Shown here: piece by piece, positions 1-8,573 of the stretch
Numbering within the stretch: position 1 is the stretch's first letter
Layout of the letters: the number at the start of each line of letters is the position of its first letter
Assembly (NCBI RefSeq): GCF_041410465.1
Contig: NZ_CP166961.1
Coordinates: forward strand, 1,302,001-1,366,000
DNA length: 64,000 bases
DNA from: Thalassotalea sp. 273M-4
GTDB taxonomy: Bacteria; Pseudomonadota; Gammaproteobacteria; Enterobacterales; Alteromonadaceae
Direction of reading: 5' to 3'
The notes under the pieces: model-generated
What the model saw: only the letters and a program-made list of their open reading frames with translations
Database searches by the model: none
Told to the model about the DNA's origin: nothing
Translations under genes and position numbers: made by a program

Positions 1-2
1 AA

Positions 3-1367
3 AAAAGTTATTTTGATGCGGTATTAAGCGATCATTTTGAAAATTCTCGCAATATTCAAGCAGCGATTATTGCCGAAAAGAAAGTGGATGAGAATGTTCA
101 AAAGGCCATAGACGATGGCGCGTGTGTGTTTTATCCGTTTGCGTTAATTGAGCATAAAACCGCGCATTTTGATGACATCATTAATCATTTTGACGCCATC
201 GTTGAGCATATGTGGAACGTTGTTGACTTTGATATTGACGGGGTGATTCTTGAAACAACCCATGAAGAAATCAAACAACATATGGGGGCTACACGTAAGA
301 ACCATAGATGGCAAATCGCTTTTAAAGTAAACGAAGATGCAGCCGAAGTGGAGGTGATTAATATCATTCCACAAACGTCGCGAACCGGGCGCATTTCACC
401 GGTTGCCGAACTGGTACCAACCAAACTCAGTGGCGCGACCATTAGCCGAGTCACCGTTCATCATTACAATATGGTTAAAAGCAAAAAAATTGGCCCAGGG
501 GCTGTTGTTCAACTCGTTAGAAGTGGTTTGGTTATTCCAAAAATTGAAAAAGTAATCAAACAGGCTGAGCCGCAATTACCTGAGCAGTGCCCTAGCTGTC
601 ATTCGAGTTTGCTTTGGGAGTCCGATCATTTAATTTGTCCTAATAAAAGTGATTGTCCGGCTCAAACAGAAAACACCCTGATCCATTTTTTTAAAACTTT
701 AGGCAACAATGACGGCTTTGGCCCAAAAGTTGTTGAGCGCTTAACTCAATACGGGGTCAAGCATATTCATGATATATACGCTTTAAAAGTAAGCCATTTT
801 AGCAGTTATGGTTTTGGTGATAAAACCGCGCAAAATTTGTTTGATCAACTCAAGGCAAGCCGTGAAATTGAAATTGAAGATTGGCGTTTTTTATCGGCTT
901 TTGGGGTCAGTCGCCTCGGTGGCGGGAACTGTGAAAAGTTGCTTCAACATCATACCTTGACTCAGTTATTTGACTTATCAGCCCAAGAGATGATCAAAAT
1001 AGATGGCTTTGCTCAATTAAGCGCAGAAGCTATTGTGGCTGGTCTTGCCAACATTAAAGAAGAATTTTTTAAAGTATATGAACTCGGTTTTAATTTATCG
1101 CAAACCCCTAAACAGGCTGATAATAACAATGTGTCATCGCCCATTACTGGCGCCGTCGTCGTTTTTACTGGCGCCATGCAGCAAGGTTCGCGCACTGATA
1201 TGGAAAAACACGCCAAATCATTAGGGGCGAAAGTGGCTAAATCGGTAACGGGTAAAACGACTTACTTAGTGACCGGAGAAAAGGTTGGTGAGACCAAGAT
1301 TAAGGCGGCCCAAGATAAGGGGGTTGAGGTTTTAACCGAGCAAGAGTACCTTGATTTGATTCGTTAG
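3..1367 (+). CDS. NAD-dependent DNA ligase, LigA-like, 5' end outside the window
   Basis: NAD-dependent DNA ligases seal nicks in duplex DNA using NAD+. The frame is open to the first base, so the gene starts upstream; GTG 84 is only the first in-window start. The visible ~454 residues hold the end of the adenylation domain (DIDGV at nt 231-245 resembling motif IV; RWQIAFK near nt 308 resembling motif V), an OB fold, a four-cysteine zinc site (CPSC then CPNKSDC, nt 588-660), helix-hairpin-helix repeats and a C-terminal BRCT domain (from about nt 1145). The OB and motif V regions look divergent from housekeeping LigA (for example no lysine-rich KF after AFK), so this may be a second ligase paralogue. 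Family assignment is firm; the paralogue status is inference because the catalytic KxDG part is not visible. Confidence 0.88.
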   Translation, partial: KSYFDAVLSDHFENSRNIQAAIIAEKKVDENVQKAIDDGACVFYPFALIEHKTAHFDDIINHFDAIVEHMWNVVDFDIDGVILETTHEEIKQHMGATRKNHRWQIAFKVNEDAAEVEVINIIPQTSRTGRISPVAELVPTKLSGATISRVTVHHYNMVKSKKIGPGAVVQLVRSGLVIPKIEKVIKQAEPQLPEQCPSCHSSLLWESDHLICPNKSDCPAQTENTLIHFFKTLGNNDGFGPKVVERLTQYGVKHIHDIYALKVSHFSSYGFGDKTAQNLFDQLKASREIEIEDWRFLSAFGVSRLGGGNCEKLLQHHTLTQLFDLSAQEMIKIDGFAQLSAEAIVAGLANIKEEFFKVYELGFNLSQTPKQADNNNVSSPITGAVVVFTGAMQQGSRTDMEKHAKSLGAKVAKSVTGKTTYLVTGEKVGETKIKAAQDKGVEVLTEQEYLDLIR

Positions 1368-1402
1368 TTACGTGCATAAGCGCGTAGCGAAAGGTATCTG
1401 AA

Positions 1403-1435
1403 AAGCCACTTAAACACTGTTTAAGTGGCTTTTTT
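1403..1435 (+). terminator. Rho-independent terminator of the ligase gene
   Basis: A perfect 12-bp stem (AAGCCACTTAAA with TTTAAGTGGCTT) with a 5-nt loop is followed by a T run. It lies 36 bp after the ligase stop and just before the convergent gene ending at 1455. Confidence 0.85.
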
Positions 1436-1454
1436 GTCTCAAGGCCCAATCCGT

Positions 1455-2114
1455 TTATTTGAATGCGTCTATTTGTGTATTTTCACAGACAATTATCGCA
1501 TCATTAAGCTGTAAATTATTGGCTACGTTTATCATTGCCATAGCAACATCTTGACTGTTTGTTGGGGCAAATTTTTTAAATCTACCAATGCATAACCAAC
1601 GAAAGACGGGGGCAAGTCGTTGTGCCAGTCGCTCTAATAATCGAAATTCATCACGTTGACCAAGCAATAAACTCGGTTTCATAATGATCAATCGCTCAAA
1701 GCCCATTTGTTTTAACGTATTCTCTAATTTGCCTTTGGTGGCGCTGTAGTAATTGAATGACGTTTCTGTTACACCCGCAGCGCTGACGATGGCAAATTGT
1801 TTTACTTTTGCCTGCAGGGCTAAAGTTGCGATATCGACGATTAATTGATAATCCACGGCATAGAACTTCGCTTTGGTTTTCGCTTTTTTTAACGTTGTGC
1901 CGATACAACAAAACACATCATCGACGTGAAAGTATTTGACCAAGTTTGGCAACGCACAAAAATCGACAACGTGTTGGCTAAGTTTGGGGTGGGTTAGCGA
2001 CAATTTCTGACGAACTAAAACAATAACCTTAGCGTAATTGCTGTTATTGAGCAGGCCATGAAGACAATGTTGACCGGTTAAACCGCTGGCACCTAGCAAT
2101 AATGCAGATTTCAT
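1455..2114 (-). CDS. NAD(P)-binding Rossmann-fold protein (atypical SDR, TIP30/YbjT-like)
   Basis: A 219-residue protein with an N-terminal dinucleotide-binding motif GASGLTG (residues 8-14), a conserved-looking FCCIGTT segment around residue 70, and a YSATKGKLE segment around 123-131 carrying the YxxxK pair of short-chain dehydrogenases. This pattern fits the NAD(P)-binding NmrA/HTATIP2-like group, which are oxidoreductases or redox sensors of mostly unknown substrate. No signal peptide is seen, so it is probably cytoplasmic. It is monocistronic and convergent with the ligase gene. Its upstream region is the AT-rich gap after 2114, where a 16-bp palindrome sits about 50 bp before the start. 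The substrate cannot be inferred. Confidence 0.75.
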   Translation of the reverse strand: MKSALLLGASGLTGQHCLHGLLNNSNYAKVIVLVRQKLSLTHPKLSQHVVDFCALPNLVKYFHVDDVFCCIGTTLKKAKTKAKFYAVDYQLIVDIATLALQAKVKQFAIVSAAGVTETSFNYYSATKGKLENTLKQMGFERLIIMKPSLLLGQRDEFRLLERLAQRLAPVFRWLCIGRFKKFAPTNSQDVAMAMINVANNLQLNDAIIVCENTQIDAFK

Positions 2115-2162
2115 TGTAGTGATACTCTTATCCTAATTTATATGCTTTTAGGGTATAAAAAT

Positions 2163-2178
2163 TGATATTTAAATATCA
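2163..2178. promoter_or_regulatory. 16-bp perfect palindrome upstream of the Rossmann-fold gene
   Basis: The two halves of TGATATTTAAATATCA are perfect inverted repeats, about 50 bp upstream of the minus-strand start at 2114. This is where an operator or promoter element would be expected. The composition is so AT-rich that chance is possible. Confidence 0.3.
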
Positions 2179-2463
2179 TTTAATTACATAATAACAGATA
2201 CAAATCTAGCATAAAAAAAGCTTGTATTTACAATTGAATTTACATCCCAAAAAAAAATCAAATTTTTAAAAAAAAGGCTTGCATTAATTTTTCACAATAA
2301 AAATAAGGCTTATAAAAAGTTATCCACTGTTTTTGTGCAAAACTTTTCTTTTCCTTGAAGTTTTTATGTAACAAAAGGGTAAATAAACGATTTTATTAGA
2401 TGTATTAAAGTGTGATAGCGCTATAGACCTTGTTATAGCTAAGGTTTATCGTTATTAACAGAG

Positions 2464-2472
2464 TTATCCACA
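2464..2472 (+). promoter_or_regulatory. Consensus DnaA box
   Basis: The 9-mer TTATCCACA equals the high-affinity E. coli DnaA box. Single boxes occur by chance, but three near-matches lie within 400 bp either side. Confidence 0.45.
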
Positions 2473-2975
2473 AGGGTTTTTTGTTCTTACCTACCATTGT
2501 CAAGAGCTGAATAACTTTTTTAGCGAAACAAATTTATCCTGCGTTTATGGCTCATTAGAGATGAATTTTTTTTAATGATTTGATAGTGATTAAATCTTAG
2601 TGCATTAAAATATGGCCAGGCAGGAAAGATAAAGATTGCTTAAAACATAAGCACAGTAAGGGCTTCGGCGATGTCTTAACTTACTTTGTGAATAGGTTGT
2701 TATCGGTACATTTGGTTTAAAAAAGGATGAATATTTTATCATTCATCTTTAAATTTTGGTGCGATTTAGAGTAAGGAAATACTTACTTTTACAGTCAACT
2801 TTTTGGCTCATAAGAGTTAGGTTGTGATCGGATTGTAAATACAGGGTTAACTTATCAACAACGGTATTTTTGTCGATTTAGCCCTCATCTTTAGATAAAT
2901 ATTCGTTAAAAAGTCAAATCAATTTAAATGAATAATTTTCAACTATAGGTACCAACTTAAACCACACAAATGGGC

Positions 2976-4241
2976 TTAAAGAGGGTAGGCTAAATAGAGA
3001 TTTGCCTGCTCTTGATCAATGGAAAAACGAAATTGCTTTAAAAAGTTCATCCCTAGTAGGCCATCAGCATGGGTAAAACCTGGTAAGTCCAAAACTACGA
3101 TTTCAAAATTGTTCACTGTAAACTGATCAATAGCAAATTTGTCAACCATAATGGTATAACCTTGTTGCACACCACCTGCAGTGTTTAAACGAATGTCGCG
3201 TCCTATTTGATAGTCAATAAGCCCTGATATGCGGTTAAAAAATTGGCTTGATATTACGGTTAATGAGGCGCCCGTATCAATTAATAAGGAAGCATCAACT
3301 TGGTTATTAATGAACGATGACACTAAAAAGTGTTCATTAATTTGTGCTAGTTGAATACTTTGGCCTTTTATTTCTTGTTGTTGCAGCAAAAGTACTAAAT
3401 GATCGATTTCTGACTGAAATTGTGACTCGTATTGAATCAAATCTAAATAGGCCCAAGCATCGTCAAATTTATCGGTATGGATAGAGGCTAATATCAGGGC
3501 GAGGGTATAGGGTACAAAATCGCTTTGTGCAACGAGTGCTTGGCTAAAGGTATGCAGTTCTAACCACAGTTTTTTGCTTTTTAGTTCGTTAATTTCGGAT
3601 AAAGCCAATTCTTGTTGTTGCTTAAACCAAATCGTTTCTTTTGTCGTGTCTAGGGTGTTATCGATCAGTCTTTGGTAGGCATCATACGCATCCAGCACCT
3701 GTTTATTGGCGAGCAACCACTTTATTCTCAACAAAGCCCATTGTTCATTAAATGGATATTGTCTGGTCATTAATTCAATCGGAGTATTGGCCAGGGCTAA
3801 TTGATTGGTGTTAATCCATTGACTGACCAATTCTATCCACCTAAAAGACAAGGTATTACTTAAGCTTTTATCATCGGCTTGTAATTGATCGAAAAGATCG
3901 ATGGCGTTATGAAACTCATGAGCATGAAAAAATTCGATGGCTAGGTTAAATTGTTCTTGTTCAAAGGCGCCTGAAGTTTCAACATTTTGGGGTAAGTGTG
4001 GTGGCAGTACAGATAACGGATCTTCTTTTGACTGAGCAGAACCCCCTTCGTTTTTAATGCTTTGCCCGGGGTTGGTGTGAGTTGCTTGTGCCTCTAATGT
4101 GTGCTTTTTTGGCCCAAACAAGGACGGCTTATTAACGACTGCGTAGCTCGAGTCTGTCGTAAGTGCACGATATAAATAGACATTGGCCGACATAGATACC
4201 AATAGAGCGATAACCAAAATACGAGTGAAGAACTTATTCAA
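2976..4241 (-). CDS. Membrane-anchored retropepsin-like aspartic protease with helical N-terminal region
   Basis: A 421-residue protein. Residues 7-26 form a single hydrophobic segment (a signal anchor, or an uncleaved signal peptide), followed by a polar linker to about residue 85. Residues 95-300 are helical and TPR-like. The C-terminal ~125 residues carry the retropepsin signature LIDTGAS with the catalytic aspartate at D322, and the later GLLGMNFL motif typical of one-domain aspartyl proteases that work as homodimers. Bacterial proteins of this type have a single catalytic Asp per chain. The protease domain probably faces the periplasm (inference). It is transcribed alone and divergently from the M48 lipoprotein protease at 4536. 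The substrate is unknown. Confidence 0.75.
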   Translation of the reverse strand: MNKFFTRILVIALLVSMSANVYLYRALTTDSSYAVVNKPSLFGPKKHTLEAQATHTNPGQSIKNEGGSAQSKEDPLSVLPPHLPQNVETSGAFEQEQFNLAIEFFHAHEFHNAIDLFDQLQADDKSLSNTLSFRWIELVSQWINTNQLALANTPIELMTRQYPFNEQWALLRIKWLLANKQVLDAYDAYQRLIDNTLDTTKETIWFKQQQELALSEINELKSKKLWLELHTFSQALVAQSDFVPYTLALILASIHTDKFDDAWAYLDLIQYESQFQSEIDHLVLLLQQQEIKGQSIQLAQINEHFLVSSFINNQVDASLLIDTGASLTVISSQFFNRISGLIDYQIGRDIRLNTAGGVQQGYTIMVDKFAIDQFTVNNFEIVVLDLPGFTHADGLLGMNFLKQFRFSIDQEQANLYLAYPL

Positions 4242-4535
4242 GGTTGCCTAACCTATTACTAATGAATACAAAGACTGTTTTTTATGTTTAACGATTTTAC
4301 CTAATCGCTTATTGCCTTTAGGCACTCAAGTGAGTGTATTACGTATTATAGGTTACTGTATAGGGAAAAGGTTTTGCTGTTAAGTGAAATAAACTTATCT
4401 TTATTGCTTCATTTACCTTAGCAGGTATTATATTTAATAGATGTAATGACCTAATTTTCGTACATAAAAGACTCGGTTAAAGCGCTGACGTCTTTTATTT
4501 GTTTTAAATTGACCAGTTGATATCGAGTTAAGCTT

Positions 4536-5375
4536 ATGAATAACGTTTTTAAAACCCTAACCTGTATGTTTTTATTAGCGGGTCTTACCGCATGCGGTAC
4601 ATCACCCACCGGCCGTAGCCAATTGTTATATCACTCAGACAGTGACCTTAATAAAATGGGCGCCCAATCTTTTGATCAAATGAAACAACAAGTCAGTATT
4701 TCTAGTGACAAAAAGGTGAATGAATTTGTTCAATGTGTGGCCAATTATATTACCCCTAATGTCAGCTCAGATGTGCATAGTGGCGATTGGGAAGTTGTGG
4801 TGTTTGACTCTGCACAGGTCAATGCCTTTGCTTTACCTGGGGGTAAAATTGGGGTTTACACTGGCATCTTACAAGTGACCGAGAATGCCGACCAATTGGC
4901 TGCCATTGTTGGCCACGAAGTCGCCCATGTGATTGCACGCCATTCGAATGAACGCTTGTCGTCTAACACCTTATCACAAGGTGTATTAATGGTGGCAGGC
5001 ACGGCGATGGCGGTCTCAGATATCGATAAAGATGGTTTATTACTTGCGGGATTAGGGTTAGGTATTCAATATGGCATTTTGATGCCTTATGGACGCACCC
5101 ATGAAACCGAAGCGGATATTATTGGCCAAGAACTGATGGCTGAGTCGGGTTTTGACCCGAAAGAAAGCGTCAAGCTATGGCAAAATATGGCTAAACAAAG
5201 CAATGGCGCCCCACCTGAGTTTTTATCTACCCACCCATCTAACCAAACTCGGATAAAGAACCTAACCAATAACTTAAAAAAAACGGAGCCCTTATATCGC
5301 CAAGTAGCGAAGAAAGCTCAGTGCGTTAAACCGGTTATCCCAGAGCCAAAACCGGCGAGCCAACCAAAAGGTTAG
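4536..5375 (+). CDS. M48-family zinc metalloprotease lipoprotein (LoiP/YcaL-like)
   Basis: A 279-residue putative outer-membrane lipoprotein. Residues 1-19 are a signal peptide ending in the lipobox LTAC, with the lipidated cysteine at C20. The zinc motif HEVAH lies at 127-131, and TEAD at 191-194 supplies the third ligand (E192). Together these are the M48 catalytic centre seen in LoiP, YcaL and the BepA core. These periplasmic proteases act in quality control of outer-membrane proteins. There are no BepA-type TPRs at the C-terminus, only a short proline-rich tail, so it is closer to LoiP/YcaL than to BepA. It is followed by a hairpin at 5387. Confidence 0.87.
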   Translation: MNNVFKTLTCMFLLAGLTACGTSPTGRSQLLYHSDSDLNKMGAQSFDQMKQQVSISSDKKVNEFVQCVANYITPNVSSDVHSGDWEVVVFDSAQVNAFALPGGKIGVYTGILQVTENADQLAAIVGHEVAHVIARHSNERLSSNTLSQGVLMVAGTAMAVSDIDKDGLLLAGLGLGIQYGILMPYGRTHETEADIIGQELMAESGFDPKESVKLWQNMAKQSNGAPPEFLSTHPSNQTRIKNLTNNLKKTEPLYRQVAKKAQCVKPVIPEPKPASQPKG

Positions 5376-5386
5376 TTGATGATTTT

Positions 5387-5416
5387 AGACCAGATCATGT
5401 TGCGATGCTCTGGTCT
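5387..5416 (+). terminator. Probable terminator hairpin after the M48 protease gene
   Basis: The arms AGACCAGA and TCTGGTCT pair perfectly around a 14-nt loop, 11 bp after the stop. Only a short T stretch follows, so intrinsic termination may be inefficient. Confidence 0.5.
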
Positions 5417-5626
5417 GTTTGCCGCCATATTCCCGATTTTGCCTGATTTTGCCTAAGTAACAAGGTAAATGCCGTTTTAGCTGAAATTGTCTTATCATCG
5501 GTACCGCCTTTTTTAACCAGCATGCCCAGCATTTCGCTCAAATCTGCCACCAACTTATCCGGATTTACTCTAGATTGGCCACCGCTATTTATGCTATCCT
5601 TGCCGCCGAATTTATCTTAATAAGAA

Positions 5627-6247
5627 ATGACTATGACTGATTTTACAAGTATTGAACAACGTGTAAGTTATGGTGTAGGTCGCCAATTAGGTGATCAACT
5701 TCGTAACAATCCTTTTAAAGAATTTGATGTAACGGCTGTACAAGCTGGTTTAGCCGACGCACTTGCTGGCGTTGCGAGCCAAGTAAGTCAAGAAGACCTA
5801 CAAGAAGCTTTCACCGTGGTATCGCAAAAATTGCAAGAGCAAGAAGCGGCATTAGCGAAAGAAGCAGCGTCTGCAGGTGAAGCCTACTTAGCTGAAAACG
5901 CCAAGCGTGATGAAGTGACTGTAACGGAATCTGGCTTGCAATATGAAGTATTGGTTGAAGGCGATGGTGAAAAACCAACGACTGAAAGCACTATCCGTGC
6001 TCACTACTACGGTACTTTCACTGACGGTAAAGTGTTTGACTCATCATACGACCGTGGCCAACCTGCTGAATTTCCAGTAAGTGGCGTGATCAGCGGTTGG
6101 ACTGAAGCATTACAATTAATGTCTGTTGGTTCAAAATGGCGCTTACATATTCCATACAGCCTAGCCTACGGCGAGCGTGGTTCTCAAGGAGCTATCCCTC
6201 CTTATGCCACTTTGGTATTTGACGTAGAGTTACTAGCTATTTTATAA
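5627..6247 (+). CDS. fklB: FKBP-type peptidyl-prolyl cis-trans isomerase, FklB (FKBP22) type
   Basis: A 206-residue protein, the same length as E. coli FklB (FKBP22). Residues 1-95 are the helical dimerisation domain, opening with the typical ...RVSYGVGRQLGDQL... pattern. Residues 98-206 are the FKBP domain with GKVFDSSYDRGQP, the GWTEALQLM segment, IPYSLAYGERG and a final LVFDVELLAI strand. It catalyses proline isomerisation during protein folding. No signal peptide is present, so it is cytoplasmic. The start could also be the ATG two codons later. It is monocistronic, with a strong terminator directly after it. Confidence 0.92.
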   Translation: MTMTDFTSIEQRVSYGVGRQLGDQLRNNPFKEFDVTAVQAGLADALAGVASQVSQEDLQEAFTVVSQKLQEQEAALAKEAASAGEAYLAENAKRDEVTVTESGLQYEVLVEGDGEKPTTESTIRAHYYGTFTDGKVFDSSYDRGQPAEFPVSGVISGWTEALQLMSVGSKWRLHIPYSLAYGERGSQGAIPPYATLVFDVELLAIL

Positions 6248-6254
6248 GCTGATT

Positions 6255-6279
6255 AAGCCGGGTTTTCCCGGCTTTTTTT
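6255..6279 (+). terminator. Rho-independent terminator of fklB
   Basis: The stem AAGCCGGG/CCCGGCTT with a TTTT loop and a T7 tail starts 8 bp after the fklB stop. Confidence 0.93.
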
Positions 6280-6383
6280 CATCCAAAATATAACCAATAA
6301 AAATTAATCAACAATAAGATTTTTTTGTGATCACAGTTACGATATCTTAGCTTAAATCAGAAAGAAATCATTCAGGGAATCTT

Positions 6384-7184
6384 ATGTTAAAAGTCGCTAT
6401 ATTAGGATGTTCTGGTCGTATGGGGCGCAATTTGATGCTAGCCGCACTTGAACAGAAAAACATTGAATTAGTCGGTGGTTTGGTGCGCCCAACCTCGTCA
6501 TTAGTTGGTACCGATGCCGGTGAATTTTGTGGTTGCGGACAAACGGGTCGCTATATAACAAATACCATAGACGATTTGATTGACGCCGATGTGTTTATTG
6601 ATTTTAGCAGCATTGACGCTGGATTTAACCACATTGCTTGGTGTAATCAACATAAAAAAGCCTTAGTAATAGGTACTACTGGGTTTAATGAGCAACAAGT
6701 TGAGCAGTTAAAACAACAGGCAAAAAACATTGCGGTGGTGTTAGCACCAAACACCAGTATCGGAGTTAATTTATTGTTTAAGCTTGCAGAACTTACCGCT
6801 CAAGTCGTTGGTGACGAAGCCGATATTGAAATCTTTGAAGCGCACCATAGGTTTAAAAAGGACGCTCCATCGGGAACCGCCATGCGTTTAGGGCAAGTGA
6901 TTGCCGATACTTTAGAACGTGATTTAGACCAATGTGCGGTTTATGGTCGCGAAGGCATAAGTGAAGAACGAGACCCTAAAACCATTGGATTTGCCACCAT
7001 CCGTGCCGGTGACATTATTGGTGAGCATACCGCATTTTTTGCCAATTTGGGGGAACGCATCGAATTAACCCACAAAGCGACATCGAGAATGACGTTTGCC
7101 TTAGGTGCAATGCGGGCTGCCAAGTGGGTTAAAAATGCACCAATTGGATTTTACGATATGCAAGATGTGCTTGGATTGAAGTAA
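6384..7184 (+). CDS. dapB: 4-hydroxy-tetrahydrodipicolinate reductase
   Basis: A 266-residue enzyme that reduces the DapA product using NAD(P)H in the lysine/diaminopimelate pathway. The N-terminal Rossmann motif GCSGRMG is at 8-14. The catalytic signature [15 protein letters not shown] spans about 152-166, with H154 and K158 matching the catalytic His159/Lys163 of E. coli DapB. IGTTGF near 96-101 is also typical. A good AGGGAA ribosome-binding site precedes the ATG. It lies immediately upstream of carA, as in E. coli, but separated by about 230 bp that holds a weak inverted repeat (7209-7234) and presumably the carAB promoter. Confidence 0.97.
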   Translation: MLKVAILGCSGRMGRNLMLAALEQKNIELVGGLVRPTSSLVGTDAGEFCGCGQTGRYITNTIDDLIDADVFIDFSSIDAGFNHIAWCNQHKKALVIGTTGFNEQQVEQLKQQAKNIAVVLAPNTSIGVNLLFKLAELTAQVVGDEADIEIFEAHHRFKKDAPSGTAMRLGQVIADTLERDLDQCAVYGREGISEERDPKTIGFATIRAGDIIGEHTAFFANLGERIELTHKATSRMTFALGAMRAAKWVKNAPIGFYDMQDVLGLK

Positions 7185-7411
7185 TTTAATACAACTTTTA
7201 TCATCTTCTTAACAAATTCTCGATTAGTTGTTAAAAAATGATACGTTTGTTGCAATTTGTTATGGACGAAATGGTCTGTAATGCGTAAAATGCGCGGAAT
7301 TTGTCGAAAATATGGATTCGGCGTAAAGATATAAAAATAATAGTGACAATGAAGCTTTAAAGCTGTTGTTGCTTAACTTAATTGATACTTTTCTTGATTT
7401 TGGAGGTTAAA

Positions 7412-8545
7412 TTGACTAAATCTGCCATATTGGTGCTAGAAGATGGCACTATTTTTAAAGGCACTGCAATCGGCGCAGAAGGTACATCTGTTGGTGAGGT
7501 TGTCTTCAATACAGCTATGACCGGTTATCAAGAAATCCTGACTGACCCATCTTATGCTGAACAAATAGTCACTTTGACTTACCCACACATCGGCAACACC
7601 GGCACCAATTCAGAAGATGCCGAATCGACAAAAATCTGGGCTAAAGGCCTTATCATCCGTGACCTACCGCTACTTGCTTCAAACTTTCGAAATGAACAAT
7701 CTTTAAGTGAGTACTTAAAAGCCAACAACATCTTAGGTATCGCTGACATAGATACCCGTAAACTAACGCGTATTTTACGTGAAAAGGGTGCGCAAAATGG
7801 TTGTATTATTGCGGGTGACGATTTAAATACCGATACCGCGCTTGCGCAAGCAAAAGCATTCCCAGGTCTTAAAGGCATGGATTTAGCAAAAGTAGTTTCA
7901 ACCAAAGAAAAGTACACTTGGACAGAAGGCAGTTGGCAACTAGGCAAGGGCTATGTAACACCTGACAACTTCCCGCATCACGTTGTTGCTTACGACTTTG
8001 GTGCGAAACATAATATTTTACGCATGCTTGCGGATCGTGGTTGTAAACTAACGGTTGTACCCGCCCAAACCAGCGCAGAAGAAGTACTGGCATTAAACCC
8101 AGATGGTATCTTCTTATCAAATGGACCTGGTGATCCAGAGCCATGTGATTATGCAATTAATGCAATTAAATCTTTCCTAGAGACCGACATTCCAGTTTTC
8201 GGTATTTGTTTAGGTCACCAATTATTGGGCCTGGCCAGTGGTGCTAACACCATCAAAATGAAGTTTGGTCACCACGGTGCGAACCACCCAGTAAAAGACT
8301 TAGACCGTGATGTGGTTATGATCACCTCGCAAAACCATGGTTTTGCGGTTGATGAAACCAACTTACCAGACAATCTAAAAGCAACACATAAATCGTTGTT
8401 TGACGGTTCATTGCAGGGCATTCATCGCACTGACAAACCTGCATTTAGTTTTCAGGGGCACCCAGAAGCAAGTCCAGGTCCACACGATGCTGCGCCATTG
8501 TTTGACCACTTCATTGATTTAATCAATGCCCGTAACGCCAAATAA
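7412..8545 (+). CDS. carA: Carbamoyl phosphate synthase small (glutaminase) subunit
   Basis: A 377-residue subunit that hydrolyses glutamine and channels ammonia to CarB, for arginine and pyrimidine synthesis. I place the start at TTG 7412, because GGAGG (7402-7406) sits 5 nt upstream and the product then begins like E. coli CarA; the open frame extends 10 codons further. The class-I amidotransferase triad is visible: C266 in GICLGHQ, H350 and E352 in QGHPE. The N-terminal half has the conserved [15 protein letters not shown] segment. carB follows after 28 bp, so the two are co-transcribed. I could not identify ArgR or pyrimidine-control sites with confidence. Confidence 0.97.
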   Translation: MTKSAILVLEDGTIFKGTAIGAEGTSVGEVVFNTAMTGYQEILTDPSYAEQIVTLTYPHIGNTGTNSEDAESTKIWAKGLIIRDLPLLASNFRNEQSLSEYLKANNILGIADIDTRKLTRILREKGAQNGCIIAGDDLNTDTALAQAKAFPGLKGMDLAKVVSTKEKYTWTEGSWQLGKGYVTPDNFPHHVVAYDFGAKHNILRMLADRGCKLTVVPAQTSAEEVLALNPDGIFLSNGPGDPEPCDYAINAIKSFLETDIPVFGICLGHQLLGLASGANTIKMKFGHHGANHPVKDLDRDVVMITSQNHGFAVDETNLPDNLKATHKSLFDGSLQGIHRTDKPAFSFQGHPEASPGPHDAAPLFDHFIDLINARNAK

Positions 8546-8573
8546 TTACTGACTGAATAGAAAGAGTAAAAAC

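Larger units (their letters stand above)
2115..2975. other. 861-bp AT-rich gene-free region with DnaA-box-like sites
   Basis: I find no convincing ORF on either strand. The stretch is visibly more AT-rich than its surroundings. It carries a perfect DnaA box (TTATCCACA, 2464-2472) and one-mismatch relatives at 2320-2328 (TTATCCACT), 2852-2860 (TTATCAACA) and, reversed, 2687-2695 (TGTGAATAG). A hairpin with 7-bp arms lies at 2726-2747. Only one GATC site was seen (2826-2829), and none of the usual origin neighbours (dnaA, mnmG, parAB) is present. It must also contain the promoter of the gene starting at 2114. Confidence 0.55.

Noticed and set aside
2115..2975. Chromosomal oriC
   Set aside because: Only one GATC and no dnaA, mnmG or parAB neighbours; DnaA boxes alone are not enough.
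6327..6336. CRP-like TGTGATCACA upstream of dapB
   Set aside because: The half-sites touch; the CRP site needs a 6-bp spacer, and the position relative to a -10 is wrong.
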